Assembly (NCBI RefSeq): GCF_001007875.1
Contig: NZ_CP011412.1
Span: 1,116,001-1,180,000 of the forward strand
Length of the DNA stretch: 64,000 bases
Direction of reading: 5' to 3'
From: Sedimenticola thiotaurini
GTDB lineage: Bacteria > Pseudomonadota > Gammaproteobacteria > Chromatiales > Chromatiaceae
The first letter of the stretch is position 1; the number at the start of each line of letters is the position of its first letter. This document shows positions 39,634 to 49,384 of the stretch, one piece after another. Made by a program: the position numbers and the translations under genes. The notes beneath the pieces were generated by a model that saw nothing but the letters and a program-made list of their open reading frames with translations, was not told where the DNA came from and ran no database searches.

Positions 39634-40434
39634 TCATGCAACCTGGGTTAACTTCTGAATCGGGGTTATTTCACCAAGTGCCATATTAGGCCGTTCGTTA
39701 TTGTAGCTCCAGAGCCATTTCGTTGCCGTATCCTGGGCGTGAGCAATGGACTCAAACAGATGCTGATCTAACCACTCATGCCTGACCGTCCGATTGAATC
39801 GTTCCACATAGGCATTCTGTTGTGGCTTGCCTGGCTGAATATACTGGAGCTGGGTACGCTGCTTGTCGGCCCATTCCACCAGTCGACCGCTCAGATATTC
39901 TGGACCATTGTCGCACCGGATCGCCTTGGGCTTTCCTCGCCATTCGATAATCTGCTCCAGGCTCCGGATGACTCGCAGCGCCGGGAGTGACAAATCCACT
40001 TCAATACCCAGCCCCTCCCGGTTGTAGTCATCGATCACATTGAAGGTGCGGAAGCTACGCCCATCTCTCAATTTGTCATGCATGAAGTCCATTGACCACA
40101 TATCATTGATCTGGCGTGGCACGGCCAGTTCATCCGGCCTATCCCGCCTCAAGCGCCGTTTTGGCTTGATTCGCAGGTTGAGTTCCAACTCCCGGTAGAC
40201 CCTGTACACACGCTTCTGATTGTAGCCATAGCCCTTCACATTGCGCAGATACAGAAAACAGAACCCGAAGCCCCAGGTCCGGTGAGTGGTCGTCAATCTC
40301 AGCAGCCAGTCCGCTATATGGGAATTTTCACCCGAAAGCTTGGCCTGGTATCGATAGCAGGTTTCACTGATACCGAACAGGCGGCAGGCCATACGGATCG
40401 AAATCTGTCGCTGTTCAACCGCTTGCCTGGCCAT
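39634..40434 (-). CDS. IS3-family transposase OrfB (DDE catalytic part)
   Basis: 266-residue rve integrase-core protein. Catalytic residues are seen in [11 protein letters not shown] (first Asp), IRCDNGPEY (second Asp) and [20 protein letters not shown] (Glu). The N-terminal HTH_21-like segment precedes it. It is normally made as an OrfAB fusion through a -1 frameshift at 40461-40467; after the shift the frame reads through [15 protein letters not shown]. The gene is full length and looks intact. Confidence 0.92.
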   Translation of the reverse strand: MARQAVEQRQISIRMACRLFGISETCYRYQAKLSGENSHIADWLLRLTTTHRTWGFGFCFLYLRNVKGYGYNQKRVYRVYRELELNLRIKPKRRLRRDRPDELAVPRQINDMWSMDFMHDKLRDGRSFRTFNVIDDYNREGLGIEVDLSLPALRVIRSLEQIIEWRGKPKAIRCDNGPEYLSGRLVEWADKQRTQLQYIQPGKPQQNAYVERFNRTVRHEWLDQHLFESIAHAQDTATKWLWSYNNERPNMALGEITPIQKLTQVA

Positions 40435-40457
40435 CTCCCTGCTTCGAGATGGCCTTA

Positions 40458-40721
40458 CTACTTTTTTTCAAGCGCTTCCTGGATGATCTCTGCCTTCAGC
40501 CGCTCTTCAGCGTATATCTTCTTCAGGCGACGGTTCTCTTCTTCCAGTTCTTTCATGCGCTTCATCATCGAGACATCCATGCCCCCGTATTTGGAGCGCC
40601 AATTATAGAAGGTGGCGTCGCTCATCCCGTGTTTTCGGCAGAGTTCGGCTACCGGTATGCCGTTCTCCGCCTCTTTGAGGATACTGATGATTTGGGGCTC
40701 ATTACAGCGGGATTTCTTCAC
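40458..40721 (-). CDS. IS3-family transposase OrfA
   Basis: 87-residue HTH_8 type protein ([20 protein letters not shown], then [21 protein letters not shown]) with a leucine-zipper-like C-terminus ([20 protein letters not shown]). It stops at TAG 40460-40458 immediately after the slippery run, so most ribosomes make OrfA and a fraction shift to give the transposase. Confidence 0.92.
   Translation of the reverse strand: MKKSRCNEPQIISILKEAENGIPVAELCRKHGMSDATFYNWRSKYGGMDVSMMKRMKELEEENRRLKKIYAEERLKAEIIQEALEKK
40461..40467 (-). other. Programmed -1 frameshift site in the IS
   Basis: Minus-strand A-AAA-AAG heptamer in GAA AAA AAG TAG at the very end of orfA. Slipping back one base continues in the orfB frame without a stop. 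This is the classic IS3 arrangement. Confidence 0.85.
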
Positions 40722-40754
40722 GTAGATTCTCCTTCAATCTCTATATTGGAAAAT

Positions 40755-40792
40755 TCTACTTATAAACGCCACTATTTTTCGGGGGGATTACC
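40755..40792. repeat. IS inverted repeat, right end
   Basis: Reverse complement begins GGTAATCCCCCC and contains AAGTAGA, pairing with the left end. Confidence 0.75.
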
Positions 40793-40928
40793 TTTCTGCA
40801 TGGCAGTGGCCCTGATTTCAGAGTTTGTAAATCCTAGCCCTTTATAGCTGTCGATTCCACTTATTAGTGAATTCAATAAAATCAGAAGGTTATGACGCAA
40901 AGCATTGACTGAAAATGGCTTTTTTTCG

Positions 40929-40975
40929 CCTTCACACGGTAGGGGTCCCTGGTTCGATCCCAGGCGCGCCCACCA
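40929..40975 (+). repeat. 47-bp direct repeat, right copy (attR-like)
   Basis: Exact copy of the tRNA-Val 3' end (37954-38000) without the 5' half, so it is not a functional tRNA. Right boundary of the island; the core genome resumes with the NnrS-like gene. An open frame on the minus strand across this repeat (40772-40981) is an artefact of the junction. Confidence 0.9.
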
Positions 40976-41003
40976 TTTCAAACCGCACAGAACAGGCAGA
41001 TCA

Positions 41004-42128
41004 TCAGATATCCGGTGATGCCTCTCCCCTGTCCGGTACCGACCGTCCGGTCAAACCACGCCCGATACTCCAGAGCAGGGTCAGGATAAACAGCGCCAGG
41101 GTCAGGGCATTCAGGACAGCGCCCTGGATCAGGAAACCGGCATTGCCGCCGAGCCCACCGGCGATACGCAACAGTAGCGAGAGTTGCAGGAGAAGCATGG
41201 GGAAGTAGAACGCCGGCGAATAGGGAATCTTCAGCCGGGTCACTGCGGGGAAAATAATCAGGGCGTGACCGATGACCATGGAGAAGACAAAGCCGAGAAA
41301 AATCCCATGCAGGGCGGCGTCCCGACTGATACCACCCCATCCTACCCCCATCCCCAGAAAAAGGAGTGCTGCCAGCAACAACCAGCCGTAACCCGCCAGC
41401 ATGCAGACCGCGGTAAAACGGGTCAGGCCTTTCTGGCGTACGGTCCGCCGGGCAATATCGAACAGCAGCAGCCAACCCCCGATACCCACCAACCCGACGG
41501 CAAACAGGATCAAACCGAACGAGGGATAAAGCCCCTCGATGGCGGCACCAGCCAACGGGATCAGCGATAACAGGGCAAGCGCTACGCGTTTGCGCGGATC
41601 CCGGATCACCAGACGACTCAACTCCAGCCGTTCGCCGGCAATGGTCAGGACCAGAAAGGCGATCCACCAGTAGAGCACCTGGTTTACCGACTGACCGTTC
41701 AGTAGCAGTAGATTTCCGATAAACAGCCCGGCAACTCCACCCAGCAGAATCCAGTTGTGCACCGCCTGTTGGATATAGAGCACCTTGGCCGAAGCGATAA
41801 GAAACAGCAGACTACCGACCGTCAGTAGGCTCAGACCGGTAACCGGAGCGACACCCAACAGCAGCACAACGCCCCCAGAGCCGGTGAACAACGGGGCAGC
41901 ATAGGCCCAGCGCTGACCAATCGCCACCGCCCGCTCCAACCCGATCACGGTACCGAAAAAGGCTGGAATCATCAGTACACCGTGCAGAGCTACCTGCTGC
42001 AGAGCGATATGGGGAACCGCCACCCCCAATCTGCCCAGACCGGCCAGCACACCGATGAGCAGAGACAACATACCCAGCACCAGGATGGGATAGCGGTACA
42101 CCGGCTTAAGATCGCGCCACATCTTCAT
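41004..42128 (-). CDS. nnrS: NnrS-like multi-pass membrane protein
   Basis: 374 residues with about eleven to twelve hydrophobic helices and short loops. Conserved-looking histidines stand in VALHGVLMIPAFFGT, AVHNWILLGG, DAALHGIFLGFVFSMVIGHALIIFP, a pattern seen in NnrS haem-copper membrane proteins that lower nitrosative stress. The neighbours, an Fe-S assembly factor and nsrR, support an NO-related role. The exact subfamily is uncertain; a general DUF-type membrane protein is the alternative. Confidence 0.7.
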   Translation of the reverse strand: MKMWRDLKPVYRYPILVLGMLSLLIGVLAGLGRLGVAVPHIALQQVALHGVLMIPAFFGTVIGLERAVAIGQRWAYAAPLFTGSGGVVLLLGVAPVTGLSLLTVGSLLFLIASAKVLYIQQAVHNWILLGGVAGLFIGNLLLLNGQSVNQVLYWWIAFLVLTIAGERLELSRLVIRDPRKRVALALLSLIPLAGAAIEGLYPSFGLILFAVGLVGIGGWLLLFDIARRTVRQKGLTRFTAVCMLAGYGWLLLAALLFLGMGVGWGGISRDAALHGIFLGFVFSMVIGHALIIFPAVTRLKIPYSPAFYFPMLLLQLSLLLRIAGGLGGNAGFLIQGAVLNALTLALFILTLLWSIGRGLTGRSVPDRGEASPDI

Positions 42129-42183
42129 TACCTTGCATACAGTGGATTACTGTTAATCAGAGGACCTGTCCCCTGCTGCCGGA

Positions 42184-42519
42184 TCACTGCCAGCCCAATA
42201 GCTGCTTGGCCTCATCTGACATCATCTCCGGGCTCCAGGGCGGCTCCCAGGCCAGGCTGACCGCTACCGGTATCTGCGACCCCACTGCATCCGCCAGTAC
42301 CTGCCGGCACTCATCCGCGAGGTGGGCACCCATCGGGCAGGCGGGCGATGTCAGGGTCATAGTCACCTCAATCCGCTCACTCTGGACAAGCACGTCATAA
42401 ATCAGGCCCATGTCGACCACATTGACGCCCACTTCCGGATCAACAATCTCCCGCAGCAGGTTATAGACTCCCTCGGACGTAATGGCCTGATCGACAGCGT
42501 TATCTTTCATTCCAGACAA
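42184..42519 (-). CDS. MIP18/SufT-like (DUF59) metal-sulfur cluster assembly protein
   Basis: 111-residue protein with the DUF59 pattern: LLREIVDPEVGVNVVDMGLIYDV, the cysteine-containing loop TSPACPMGAHL, and LAWEPPWSPEMMSDEAKQLLGW. This family assists Fe-S cluster insertion or repair. It lies 55 bases upstream of nnrS on the same strand and diverges from nsrR, a pair often seen in NsrR regulons; repair of NO-damaged clusters is a reasonable inference. Confidence 0.88.
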   Translation of the reverse strand: MSGMKDNAVDQAITSEGVYNLLREIVDPEVGVNVVDMGLIYDVLVQSERIEVTMTLTSPACPMGAHLADECRQVLADAVGSQIPVAVSLAWEPPWSPEMMSDEAKQLLGWQ

Positions 42520-42573
42520 CCTATAAGCTATATATTATTTGCATGTTTAATCTAGCATGCCGATTTGAGAGAA

Positions 42574-42594
42574 TCAACATTTCAAATACATATT
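42574..42594. promoter_or_regulatory. Candidate NsrR operator
   Basis: In the divergent gap, ACATTTCAAATACATAT has the core ATTT-N-AAATACAT of the gammaproteobacterial NsrR motif; the right half is good, the left half weak. Suggests autoregulation. Low certainty. Confidence 0.35.
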
Positions 42595-42608
42595 AACAAC
42601 CAGCTTTC

Positions 42609-43046
42609 ATGCGTCTGACAACCTTTACCGATTACACCATCAGGGTACTCATCTATCTCGCCCAGAACCGGGAAAAACTGACCACCGTGGGGGAACTGGC
42701 CAACAGCTACAGGGTTTCTCGCAACCACTTGACCAAAGTGGTCCACTACCTGGGACAACAGGGCTATATCGAAACTCTCCGGGGCAAGGGTGGCGGCATA
42801 CAGCTGGCGTTGAGCCCGAATGCCATCAATATAGGTAAGCTGATCAGACAGACGGAGCGGAACAGTGTGCTGGTGGAGTGCTTCAAGAGCGAAAATTGCG
42901 GTTGCAAAATACGGCCCGTCTGCCGCCTGACAGGCGTGTTGGCGGAAGCCCAGGAAGCCTTTTACCAGGTACTGGAGGCGTACACCCTGGCTGATCTGGC
43001 AATCGACGCACCCGCCTTTGATCACCTGCTCTCCGACCAGGGGTGA
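42609..43046 (+). CDS. nsrR: Nitric-oxide-sensing transcriptional repressor NsrR
   Basis: A 145-residue Rrf2-family repressor. It starts MRLTTFTDYTIRVLIYLAQN as NsrR does, with a winged helix (VGELANSYRVSRNHLTKVVHYLGQQGYI, RGKGGGIQL) and cluster cysteines C91, C97 or C99, and C105 (CFKSENCGCKIRPVC). NO reacts with its Fe-S cluster and releases DNA. It is divergent from the sufT-like/nnrS pair, likely targets. It is distinct from IscR by its cysteine spacing and LADL C-terminus. Confidence 0.92.
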   Translation: MRLTTFTDYTIRVLIYLAQNREKLTTVGELANSYRVSRNHLTKVVHYLGQQGYIETLRGKGGGIQLALSPNAINIGKLIRQTERNSVLVECFKSENCGCKIRPVCRLTGVLAEAQEAFYQVLEAYTLADLAIDAPAFDHLLSDQG

Positions 43047-43136
43047 ATGATCTTCCGTACCCAGCATCGCAGACCGATTCCGTTGCCGCACCATCTGTTA
43101 TAATTGCCGCCCCGAATCCAGTAGTGGAGCATTGTC

Positions 43137-43703
43137 GTGCCGAAAGCGTGTGATTTAAAACGAGGCGTCATTGTGGAGATCAACGGCGCACCCCATGTGG
43201 TGAAACAGGTTGAAACCAAAAGCCCCTCATCCCGGGGCGCCGCCACCCTGTACAAGGTCCGTTTCACCAACCTGCAGACCCGGCAGAAACTGGACGAGTC
43301 CTACAAGGGCGACGATCTGCTGCAGGGTATCGACTGCCTGCGTCCTCAGGTGCAGTACTCCTACCTGGACGGCGACCAGTATGTCTTCATGGATATGGAG
43401 GATTACAGCCAGTACGCCATCAACCGGGAGGATATCGAGGACCAGGTCGGTTACCTGACCGAAGGGCTGGAAGGGATCACTGCTCTGCTGGTGGACGGCA
43501 AACTGCTGGGAATTGAGCTACCCCAGTCGGTCTCCCTCACTATTACCGATACCGCGCCCGGCATCAAAGGTGCCACCGCAACCGGACGCACAAAACCGGC
43601 CACCCTGACCACCGGACTGGAGATCCAGGTACCTGAATACCTGGAGCCCGGCGAGACCATCAAGATCAATACCGGTACCGGGAAGTTCATCTCCCGCGCC
43701 TGA
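43137..43703 (+). CDS. efpL: Elongation factor P-like protein EfpL (YeiP)
   Basis: 188-residue EF-P paralogue. It begins with GTG at 43137 (MPKACDLKRGVIVEINGAPH). The acceptor-arm loop is SPSSRG, carrying arginine where EF-P of the EpmA type has lysine, and the chain keeps GTATLYKVRF-type and YVFMDMEDY blocks and the TLTTGLEIQVPEYLEPGE end, which identify YeiP rather than EF-P. EfpL helps ribosomes stalled at proline and other motifs. Single gene. Confidence 0.93.
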   Translation: MPKACDLKRGVIVEINGAPHVVKQVETKSPSSRGAATLYKVRFTNLQTRQKLDESYKGDDLLQGIDCLRPQVQYSYLDGDQYVFMDMEDYSQYAINREDIEDQVGYLTEGLEGITALLVDGKLLGIELPQSVSLTITDTAPGIKGATATGRTKPATLTTGLEIQVPEYLEPGETIKINTGTGKFISRA

Positions 43704-43717
43704 GGCTTTGATCCGGC

Positions 43718-44371
43718 TTACTCCTCGATCAACTGCCCGTCCGGGGTGACAACGGGTAGTCCGAACACCTGCCATAACTGCATGCCACCGCGATAGTAGA
43801 GCAGCTTTCCGGCCGGATAACCGATACTCAGCAGGCCCTTGATGGCGGTCGGTGATTGACCGCACCAGGGGCCATTACACCAAAGTACCACCTGCTTTGC
43901 TTGGGAAAAATCCCAACCCTCATCCTGTTCCGTGACACCCAGCTGGCTCAGGGATTCACTCAGAGTAATATCATCCGCGCCCTGCGCCGGATTCAGTCTG
44001 GTAAACGGGATATTCACCGATCCGGGTATGGTGCCGCGGGCATGCCAGTCCGCTGTTCTGGCATCGATCAGGATGCCGCTGCCGTCCGCCAGTTGTCGAC
44101 GCATAAAGTCGACAAGTTCAACTTCACCAATGGTGGTGACGCCCTCCGCCACCTGCATCGGCTGGGCACAGAATGGTGGACAGGGCCGCGCAGTCAGGGA
44201 AAAGTCGGGCGCAATGGTCGATGTATGATCCTGCCGGCGCATGATCGTGATCTGCCGCGGCCCGTGGGTCACCTGGAACTGGCCCAGGTCTCGGGTGATA
44301 TTGACCTCCAGGGCGTTGGCTGCGGTGATGTTCATCAGCACCACCGTCAGCATTATCCATGCAGTTCTCAC
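43718..44371 (-). CDS. Exported rhodanese-like protein
   Basis: 217 residues with signal peptide (about 1-20, cleavage near ANA-LEV), then a region with CPPFC (64-68) and a rhodanese domain (about 80-215) whose active loop is CNGPWCGQS (Cys165). Periplasmic sulfur-transfer or thiol protein. A secreted rhodanese fits a sulfur-metabolising host but no sulfur genes are adjacent. Convergent with efpL. Confidence 0.85.
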   Translation of the reverse strand: MRTAWIMLTVVLMNITAANALEVNITRDLGQFQVTHGPRQITIMRRQDHTSTIAPDFSLTARPCPPFCAQPMQVAEGVTTIGEVELVDFMRRQLADGSGILIDARTADWHARGTIPGSVNIPFTRLNPAQGADDITLSESLSQLGVTEQDEGWDFSQAKQVVLWCNGPWCGQSPTAIKGLLSIGYPAGKLLYYRGGMQLWQVFGLPVVTPDGQLIEE

Positions 44372-44473
44372 TTTCCACCTCTCCTCATTAGCGCCAACAC
44401 AGGACAGGTGTTATTTACTGTATAGCCACTCTGCCCGCTTTAATTTTCCATCCAAATCCCCCACCAGCCATCA

Positions 44474-46267
44474 TCATTCCCCGGCTGCGGGCGACTCAAA
44501 CTTCTTATGCTTCGGTTTTTTACTGCGCTTTTTGGCCTTTTTAGGCTTCTCCGGCTGCGCCTTTACGCCAACCTGGCGTGCTTTCAAGGGCTTTAGTCGC
44601 AACGGCTGATTACAGACATAGACGCGTTGCAGATGCTTGTAGACATCACCCGGCATTCCCTCGGGAAGATCCACCAGGGTATGATCCTCTTCGATCCGGA
44701 CCTGCCCGATATAGGCGCCCTCCAGACCTGCTTCATTGGCCAGTGCCCCCACCACTTCACGGGGTGTCACACCGTGTTTTGAACCCACCTGCAGTCGATA
44801 GGTCTCCATCGGGACATCACTTTTGCCAGACCTCCGCTCGCCCTTGGGCTTACGCTTGCCCTTATCCGCCGGACCCTCAGGCCGGTAGGCCGCCGGCTCT
44901 TTCCGACCTCGGGCCTTGCTGCGACGGGCAGCGGTATCCACCACGTCCTTGACGATAAACGGCCGCTCCTTCTGTCCAAGGTAGGTGAGTGCGGCTGCGA
45001 TGTCCAGCTCACTCATCTCCTGCTCCCGGGTCATACGCTGGACCAGCCCGTAATAGTAATCGAGATCCTGCTGGGCCAGGGTTTCCCGGAGAAGGGTAGT
45101 AAAACGGTCGATCCGATGTTCGCTTAGATCATTGGCGGAAGGCAGTTCCATGACCGGAATCTGTTGCCGGATAGAGCGCTCGATGGCCTTCAGCAGGCGG
45201 CTCTCCCGGGGTTGTACAAACAGCAGCGCCTTGCCCTTACGCCCTGCCCGGCCGGTCCGCCCGATGCGATGTACATAAGACTCCGGGTCATTCGGGATGT
45301 CGTAATTGACCACGTGGCTGATGCGCTCCACATCCAGACCCCGGGCGGCCACATCGGTAGCCACCACAATATCCAGCTTGCCCCGCTTGAGTCGGTCGAT
45401 AGTGCGTTCCCGCATCGCCTGGTTCATATCCCCATTCAACGCTTCGGCGGCAAAACCGTGTGCCTCCAGTTTGTCCGCCACCTCCACCGTGGCCAGTTTG
45501 GTGCGCACGAACACAATCATGCCATCGAACTCTTCCACCTCAAGGATGCGGGTCATGGCGTCCATCTTGAGATCCCGGCTGACCACGTAGTGCACCTGGT
45601 CAATCGCCGTCACCGCCTCGCTTTTCGACTTGATCTTGATCTCAACCGGATTGCGCAGGTATTTCTTCGCCACCTTGCGGATGGAGTCGGGCATGGTGGC
45701 GGAAAACAGCGCCACCTGGCGCTGTTCTGGGGCCTGTTCGAAGATCCATTCGATCTCGTCGATAAAGCCCATCTTGAGCATCTCATCGGCCTCATCCAGC
45801 ACCAGGCTTTTTATATTTCCCAGCTTCAGAGTGCCCCGTTTGAGATGGTCGATGACCCTTCCTGGCGTGCCTACGATCACCTGGGCACCACGTTGCAACT
45901 GCCGTAGCTGGAGACTCATACCCTGACCGCCGTATACCGGCAGGACATGGAAACCCTTCAGATGTTTGGCATAACTTTGGCATGCCTCAGCCACTTGCAG
46001 CGCCAACTCCCGGGTCGGGGTGATAACCAGTACCTGGGGATCCCGTGAATTGAGTGTAATGTTGCTCAGCAATGGCAGGGCGAAGGCGGCGGTTTTACCT
46101 GTACCGGTCTGGGCCTGACCAAGCAGGTCGCGGTTGGCCAGCAGTTCGGGGATACAGGCCGCCTGGATGGGGGTCGGGATTTCGTAACCCTGATCCTGAA
46201 TAGCCTGGAGTACGGCCGGCGACAAACCAAATGTGTCGAAACCGGCGGGAGCGGGAGCGGAGTCCAT
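44474..46267 (-). CDS. deaD: DEAD-box ATP-dependent RNA helicase DeaD/CsdA
   Basis: Cold-shock and ribosome-assembly helicase. From the ATG at 46267 it has ~597 residues: Q motif (FDTFGLSPAVLQAIQDQGYEIPTPIQ), AQTGTGKT, LDEADEML, SAT, the C-terminal helicase domain ending HRIGRTGRAGRKG, then an RNA-binding DbpA/CsdA domain (about 480-560) and a Lys-rich tail (KPKKAKKRSKKPKHKK). Upstream in-frame ATGs reach 46318, but AGAGG stands at a suitable distance before 46267. Monocistronic. Confidence 0.93.
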   Translation of the reverse strand: MDSAPAPAGFDTFGLSPAVLQAIQDQGYEIPTPIQAACIPELLANRDLLGQAQTGTGKTAAFALPLLSNITLNSRDPQVLVITPTRELALQVAEACQSYAKHLKGFHVLPVYGGQGMSLQLRQLQRGAQVIVGTPGRVIDHLKRGTLKLGNIKSLVLDEADEMLKMGFIDEIEWIFEQAPEQRQVALFSATMPDSIRKVAKKYLRNPVEIKIKSKSEAVTAIDQVHYVVSRDLKMDAMTRILEVEEFDGMIVFVRTKLATVEVADKLEAHGFAAEALNGDMNQAMRERTIDRLKRGKLDIVVATDVAARGLDVERISHVVNYDIPNDPESYVHRIGRTGRAGRKGKALLFVQPRESRLLKAIERSIRQQIPVMELPSANDLSEHRIDRFTTLLRETLAQQDLDYYYGLVQRMTREQEMSELDIAAALTYLGQKERPFIVKDVVDTAARRSKARGRKEPAAYRPEGPADKGKRKPKGERRSGKSDVPMETYRLQVGSKHGVTPREVVGALANEAGLEGAYIGQVRIEEDHTLVDLPEGMPGDVYKHLQRVYVCNQPLRLKPLKARQVGVKAQPEKPKKAKKRSKKPKHKKFESPAAGE

Positions 46268-46420
46268 AATGATAACCTCTGGGGGGATGGTGCAAAATCC
46301 ACCGAAGGAGTTCATCAATGGAGTTGTACAGGAGTAAACCGATTAATCATACAGACTTAGCCAGAAGATGTGTACCATTTTCCCATTTAATATGACAATA
46401 CAGGGTTTTTCCGCTGCAAC

Positions 46421-46446
46421 TAAAACGGGGCCAAGCTGGCCCCGTC
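46421..46446 (-). terminator. Terminator after purA
   Basis: Minus strand ACGGGGCCA / TGGCCCCGT type hairpin followed by TTTTAG, ~30 bases after the purA stop. Confidence 0.7.
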
Positions 46447-46474
46447 GTCCTCTTTTCAGCACCGGCTGCTCTGG

Positions 46475-47794
<1,320 letters not shown>

Positions 47795-47814
47795 TCACGA
47801 GTTTGCCAGAGGCT

Positions 47815-48993
47815 TCAGAGCGCCTGAACAACCCAGTTATCACCCTGTTTTACCAGGGCCTCCCCACAACTCATCGCACTGGCGTCACCTCTTTGACCGG
47901 GTAACGCCATCACTACCCGACGCCCTTCGGCGCGCAGCTCATCCACCCGTTGCCGCAAAGCCGGGTCATTGTCTGCCGGGGCAAAAATTCCAGTCGCGTC
48001 GTTCAGGTTGGCCGCACTACCAAGACGCAACAGCATCTTCAGATCGGCACTGAAACCGCACGCAGGTCGCGCCCGCCCAAACAGCAGGCCGATATCATCA
48101 TAACGCCCGCCACGGGCGATCTCCTGACCGAGCTCTGGCACAAAGGCCGCAAATACAACCCCGGTATGATAGTGGTAACCGCGCAGTTCGGCCAGATCAA
48201 AATGCACCGGCACTTCCGGACACTGCTCTGCCAGCAGTGCCGCCAGCCGCTCCAGTTGCGCCAGGGCCGCCAGCACCGAAGCGCCAGCACCATCCAGCGA
48301 TTGTCGGGCACGCTTCAGTGCATCATCCCCGCTGAGACTGGCCAGCGAAGCCAACCGACTGCGGGCGGCCTGATCAATACTGCAGGCGTCTAACAGGGCC
48401 TCGATCTCCGGAACTGCCTTGCGCTGTAAGGCATCGAACAGCGCCAACTCCTGCTGTTTGTCCAGGCCGCTTTCTTCGGCCAGCGCACGAAAGATGCCCA
48501 CGTGCCCCAGATCGAGGTAGACATTACCGATGCCGGCACGCTCCAGCGTCTTCAGCATCAGGCTGAGTATCTCCTGGTCGCTCTCTTCCCCTGAATGACC
48601 GTACAGTTCCGCCCCAATCTGCACCGGGCAGCGTGAACCGGCGAAATCATCATTGCGTGTATTGAGCACTGTTCCCGCGTAACAGAGCCGGGTCGGCTCT
48701 TCACGCCGTAACTGGTGGGCGTCGATACGGGCGGCCTGGGGGGTTATATCAGCCCGGATACCGAGGGTTCTTCCGGTGATCTGATCGGTCAGCTTGAAGG
48801 TGCGCAGATCCAGATCACCACCGGTACCGGTCAGCAGAGATTCCAGGTATTCAATCAGGGGTGGCTGTACCAGGTCATATCCCCAACTGTGGAACAGGTC
48901 CAGAAGGTCCCGACGTACCCTCTCCAGTTGAAGCGCCTGGGGAGGAAGGAGTTCATCAATCCCCTCCGGCAACAACCAATGCGCATTGTTCAT
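47815..48993 (-). CDS. hisZ: ATP phosphoribosyltransferase regulatory subunit HisZ
   Basis: 392-residue HisRS-like protein without synthetase activity; binds short-form HisG and supports the first step of histidine synthesis. Class II-like blocks are WLLPEGIDELLPPQALQLERVRRDLLDLFHSWGYDLVQPPLIEYLE and TFKLTDQITGRTLGIRADITPQAARID; the C-terminal GGRYDDIGLLFGRARPACGFSADL corresponds to motif 3. The hisZ-purA pairing downstream of hflC is common in Gammaproteobacteria. hisG is not in the window. Confidence 0.93.
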   Translation of the reverse strand: MNNAHWLLPEGIDELLPPQALQLERVRRDLLDLFHSWGYDLVQPPLIEYLESLLTGTGGDLDLRTFKLTDQITGRTLGIRADITPQAARIDAHQLRREEPTRLCYAGTVLNTRNDDFAGSRCPVQIGAELYGHSGEESDQEILSLMLKTLERAGIGNVYLDLGHVGIFRALAEESGLDKQQELALFDALQRKAVPEIEALLDACSIDQAARSRLASLASLSGDDALKRARQSLDGAGASVLAALAQLERLAALLAEQCPEVPVHFDLAELRGYHYHTGVVFAAFVPELGQEIARGGRYDDIGLLFGRARPACGFSADLKMLLRLGSAANLNDATGIFAPADNDPALRQRVDELRAEGRRVVMALPGQRGDASAMSCGEALVKQGDNWVVQAL

Positions 48994-49005
48994 CGTTTTC
49001 TCAAT

Positions 49006-49191
49006 CTAATTTACAAGGTAGAGTGCCAGCACACCTAGGACCATGCTGATCAATCCACTGATTCGCAGGGATTTATCATCCATCTTAACAATAGCCAGCA
49101 CCATCTGTTTGGTAGTGCCCGGACTTAAAAAGGGAATTATACCTTCAATCACCATCACCAGCGCTAAGGCAACCCATAAGTCATGCCACAT
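49006..49191 (-). CDS. yjeT: DUF2065 family membrane protein (YjeT)
   Basis: 61-residue protein with two hydrophobic segments: LWVALALVMVIEGIIPFLSP and ISGLISMVLGVLALYLVN. The family sits between hflC and purA in Gammaproteobacteria; its function is not known. 12 bases before hisZ. Confidence 0.88.
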   Translation of the reverse strand: MWHDLWVALALVMVIEGIIPFLSPGTTKQMVLAIVKMDDKSLRISGLISMVLGVLALYLVN

Positions 49192-49257
49192 ATCAGAGTC
49201 CGGTCATGCTCTCGACTTCCCTGTGCTTCGCTGTATAAGTCCATGCCTGGACAAAAA

Positions 49258-49282
49258 TAAGGCCGGGCTGATAACCCGGCCA
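49258..49282 (-). terminator. Terminator after hflC
   Basis: Minus strand GGCCGGGTTATCAGCCCGGCC followed by TTATTTTT, ~100 bases past the hflC stop. It separates hfq-hflXKC from yjeT-hisZ-purA. Confidence 0.75.
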
Positions 49283-49384
49283 GCACATTCTGGTTTTATG
49301 GACAGCGGCGCCGATTCTGCCAAACCGGGCCGGAATTGTCCATTTCTCCGCCTCCCGCCCCCACTGGGGCGGGAAGTGTCCGCT

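Larger units (their letters stand above)
39595..40792 (-). mobile_element. IS3-family insertion sequence (IS407-like group)
   Basis: About 1.2 kb with two overlapping-phase frames (orfA, orfB) and imperfect terminal inverted repeats that share GGTAATCCCCCC at the outer ends and AAGTAGA at the inner ends. OrfA and OrfB resemble the IS407 group by their MKKSRC...ISILKEAE and DDE sequences. No target-site duplication of 3-5 bases is recognisable at either candidate boundary, so the ends are uncertain by a few bases or one flank has rearranged. Confidence 0.85.
38001..40975. mobile_element. Small genomic island integrated at tRNA-Val
   Basis: Bounded by a 47-bp perfect repeat of the tRNA-Val 3' end. 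Contents: a three-gene toxin-antitoxin-chaperone operon (38180-39439) and an IS3-family element (39595-40792). The non-IS part is visibly AT-richer than the flanking core genes. No integrase, excisionase or replication gene is found, so the unit is either a relic or was mobilised by an enzyme encoded elsewhere. Confidence 0.75.

Noticed and set aside
40929-40975. A second tRNA-Val gene
   Set aside because: Only the 3' 47 bases are present; the 5' acceptor, D arm and half the anticodon stem are missing. It is an attachment-site copy.
40772-40981. 69-residue minus-strand frame across the right island boundary
   Set aside because: Its N-terminal part (MKWWARLGSNQGPLPCEG) is the antisense translation of the tRNA-Val fragment, a well-known false gene pattern, and its other end runs into the IS end.
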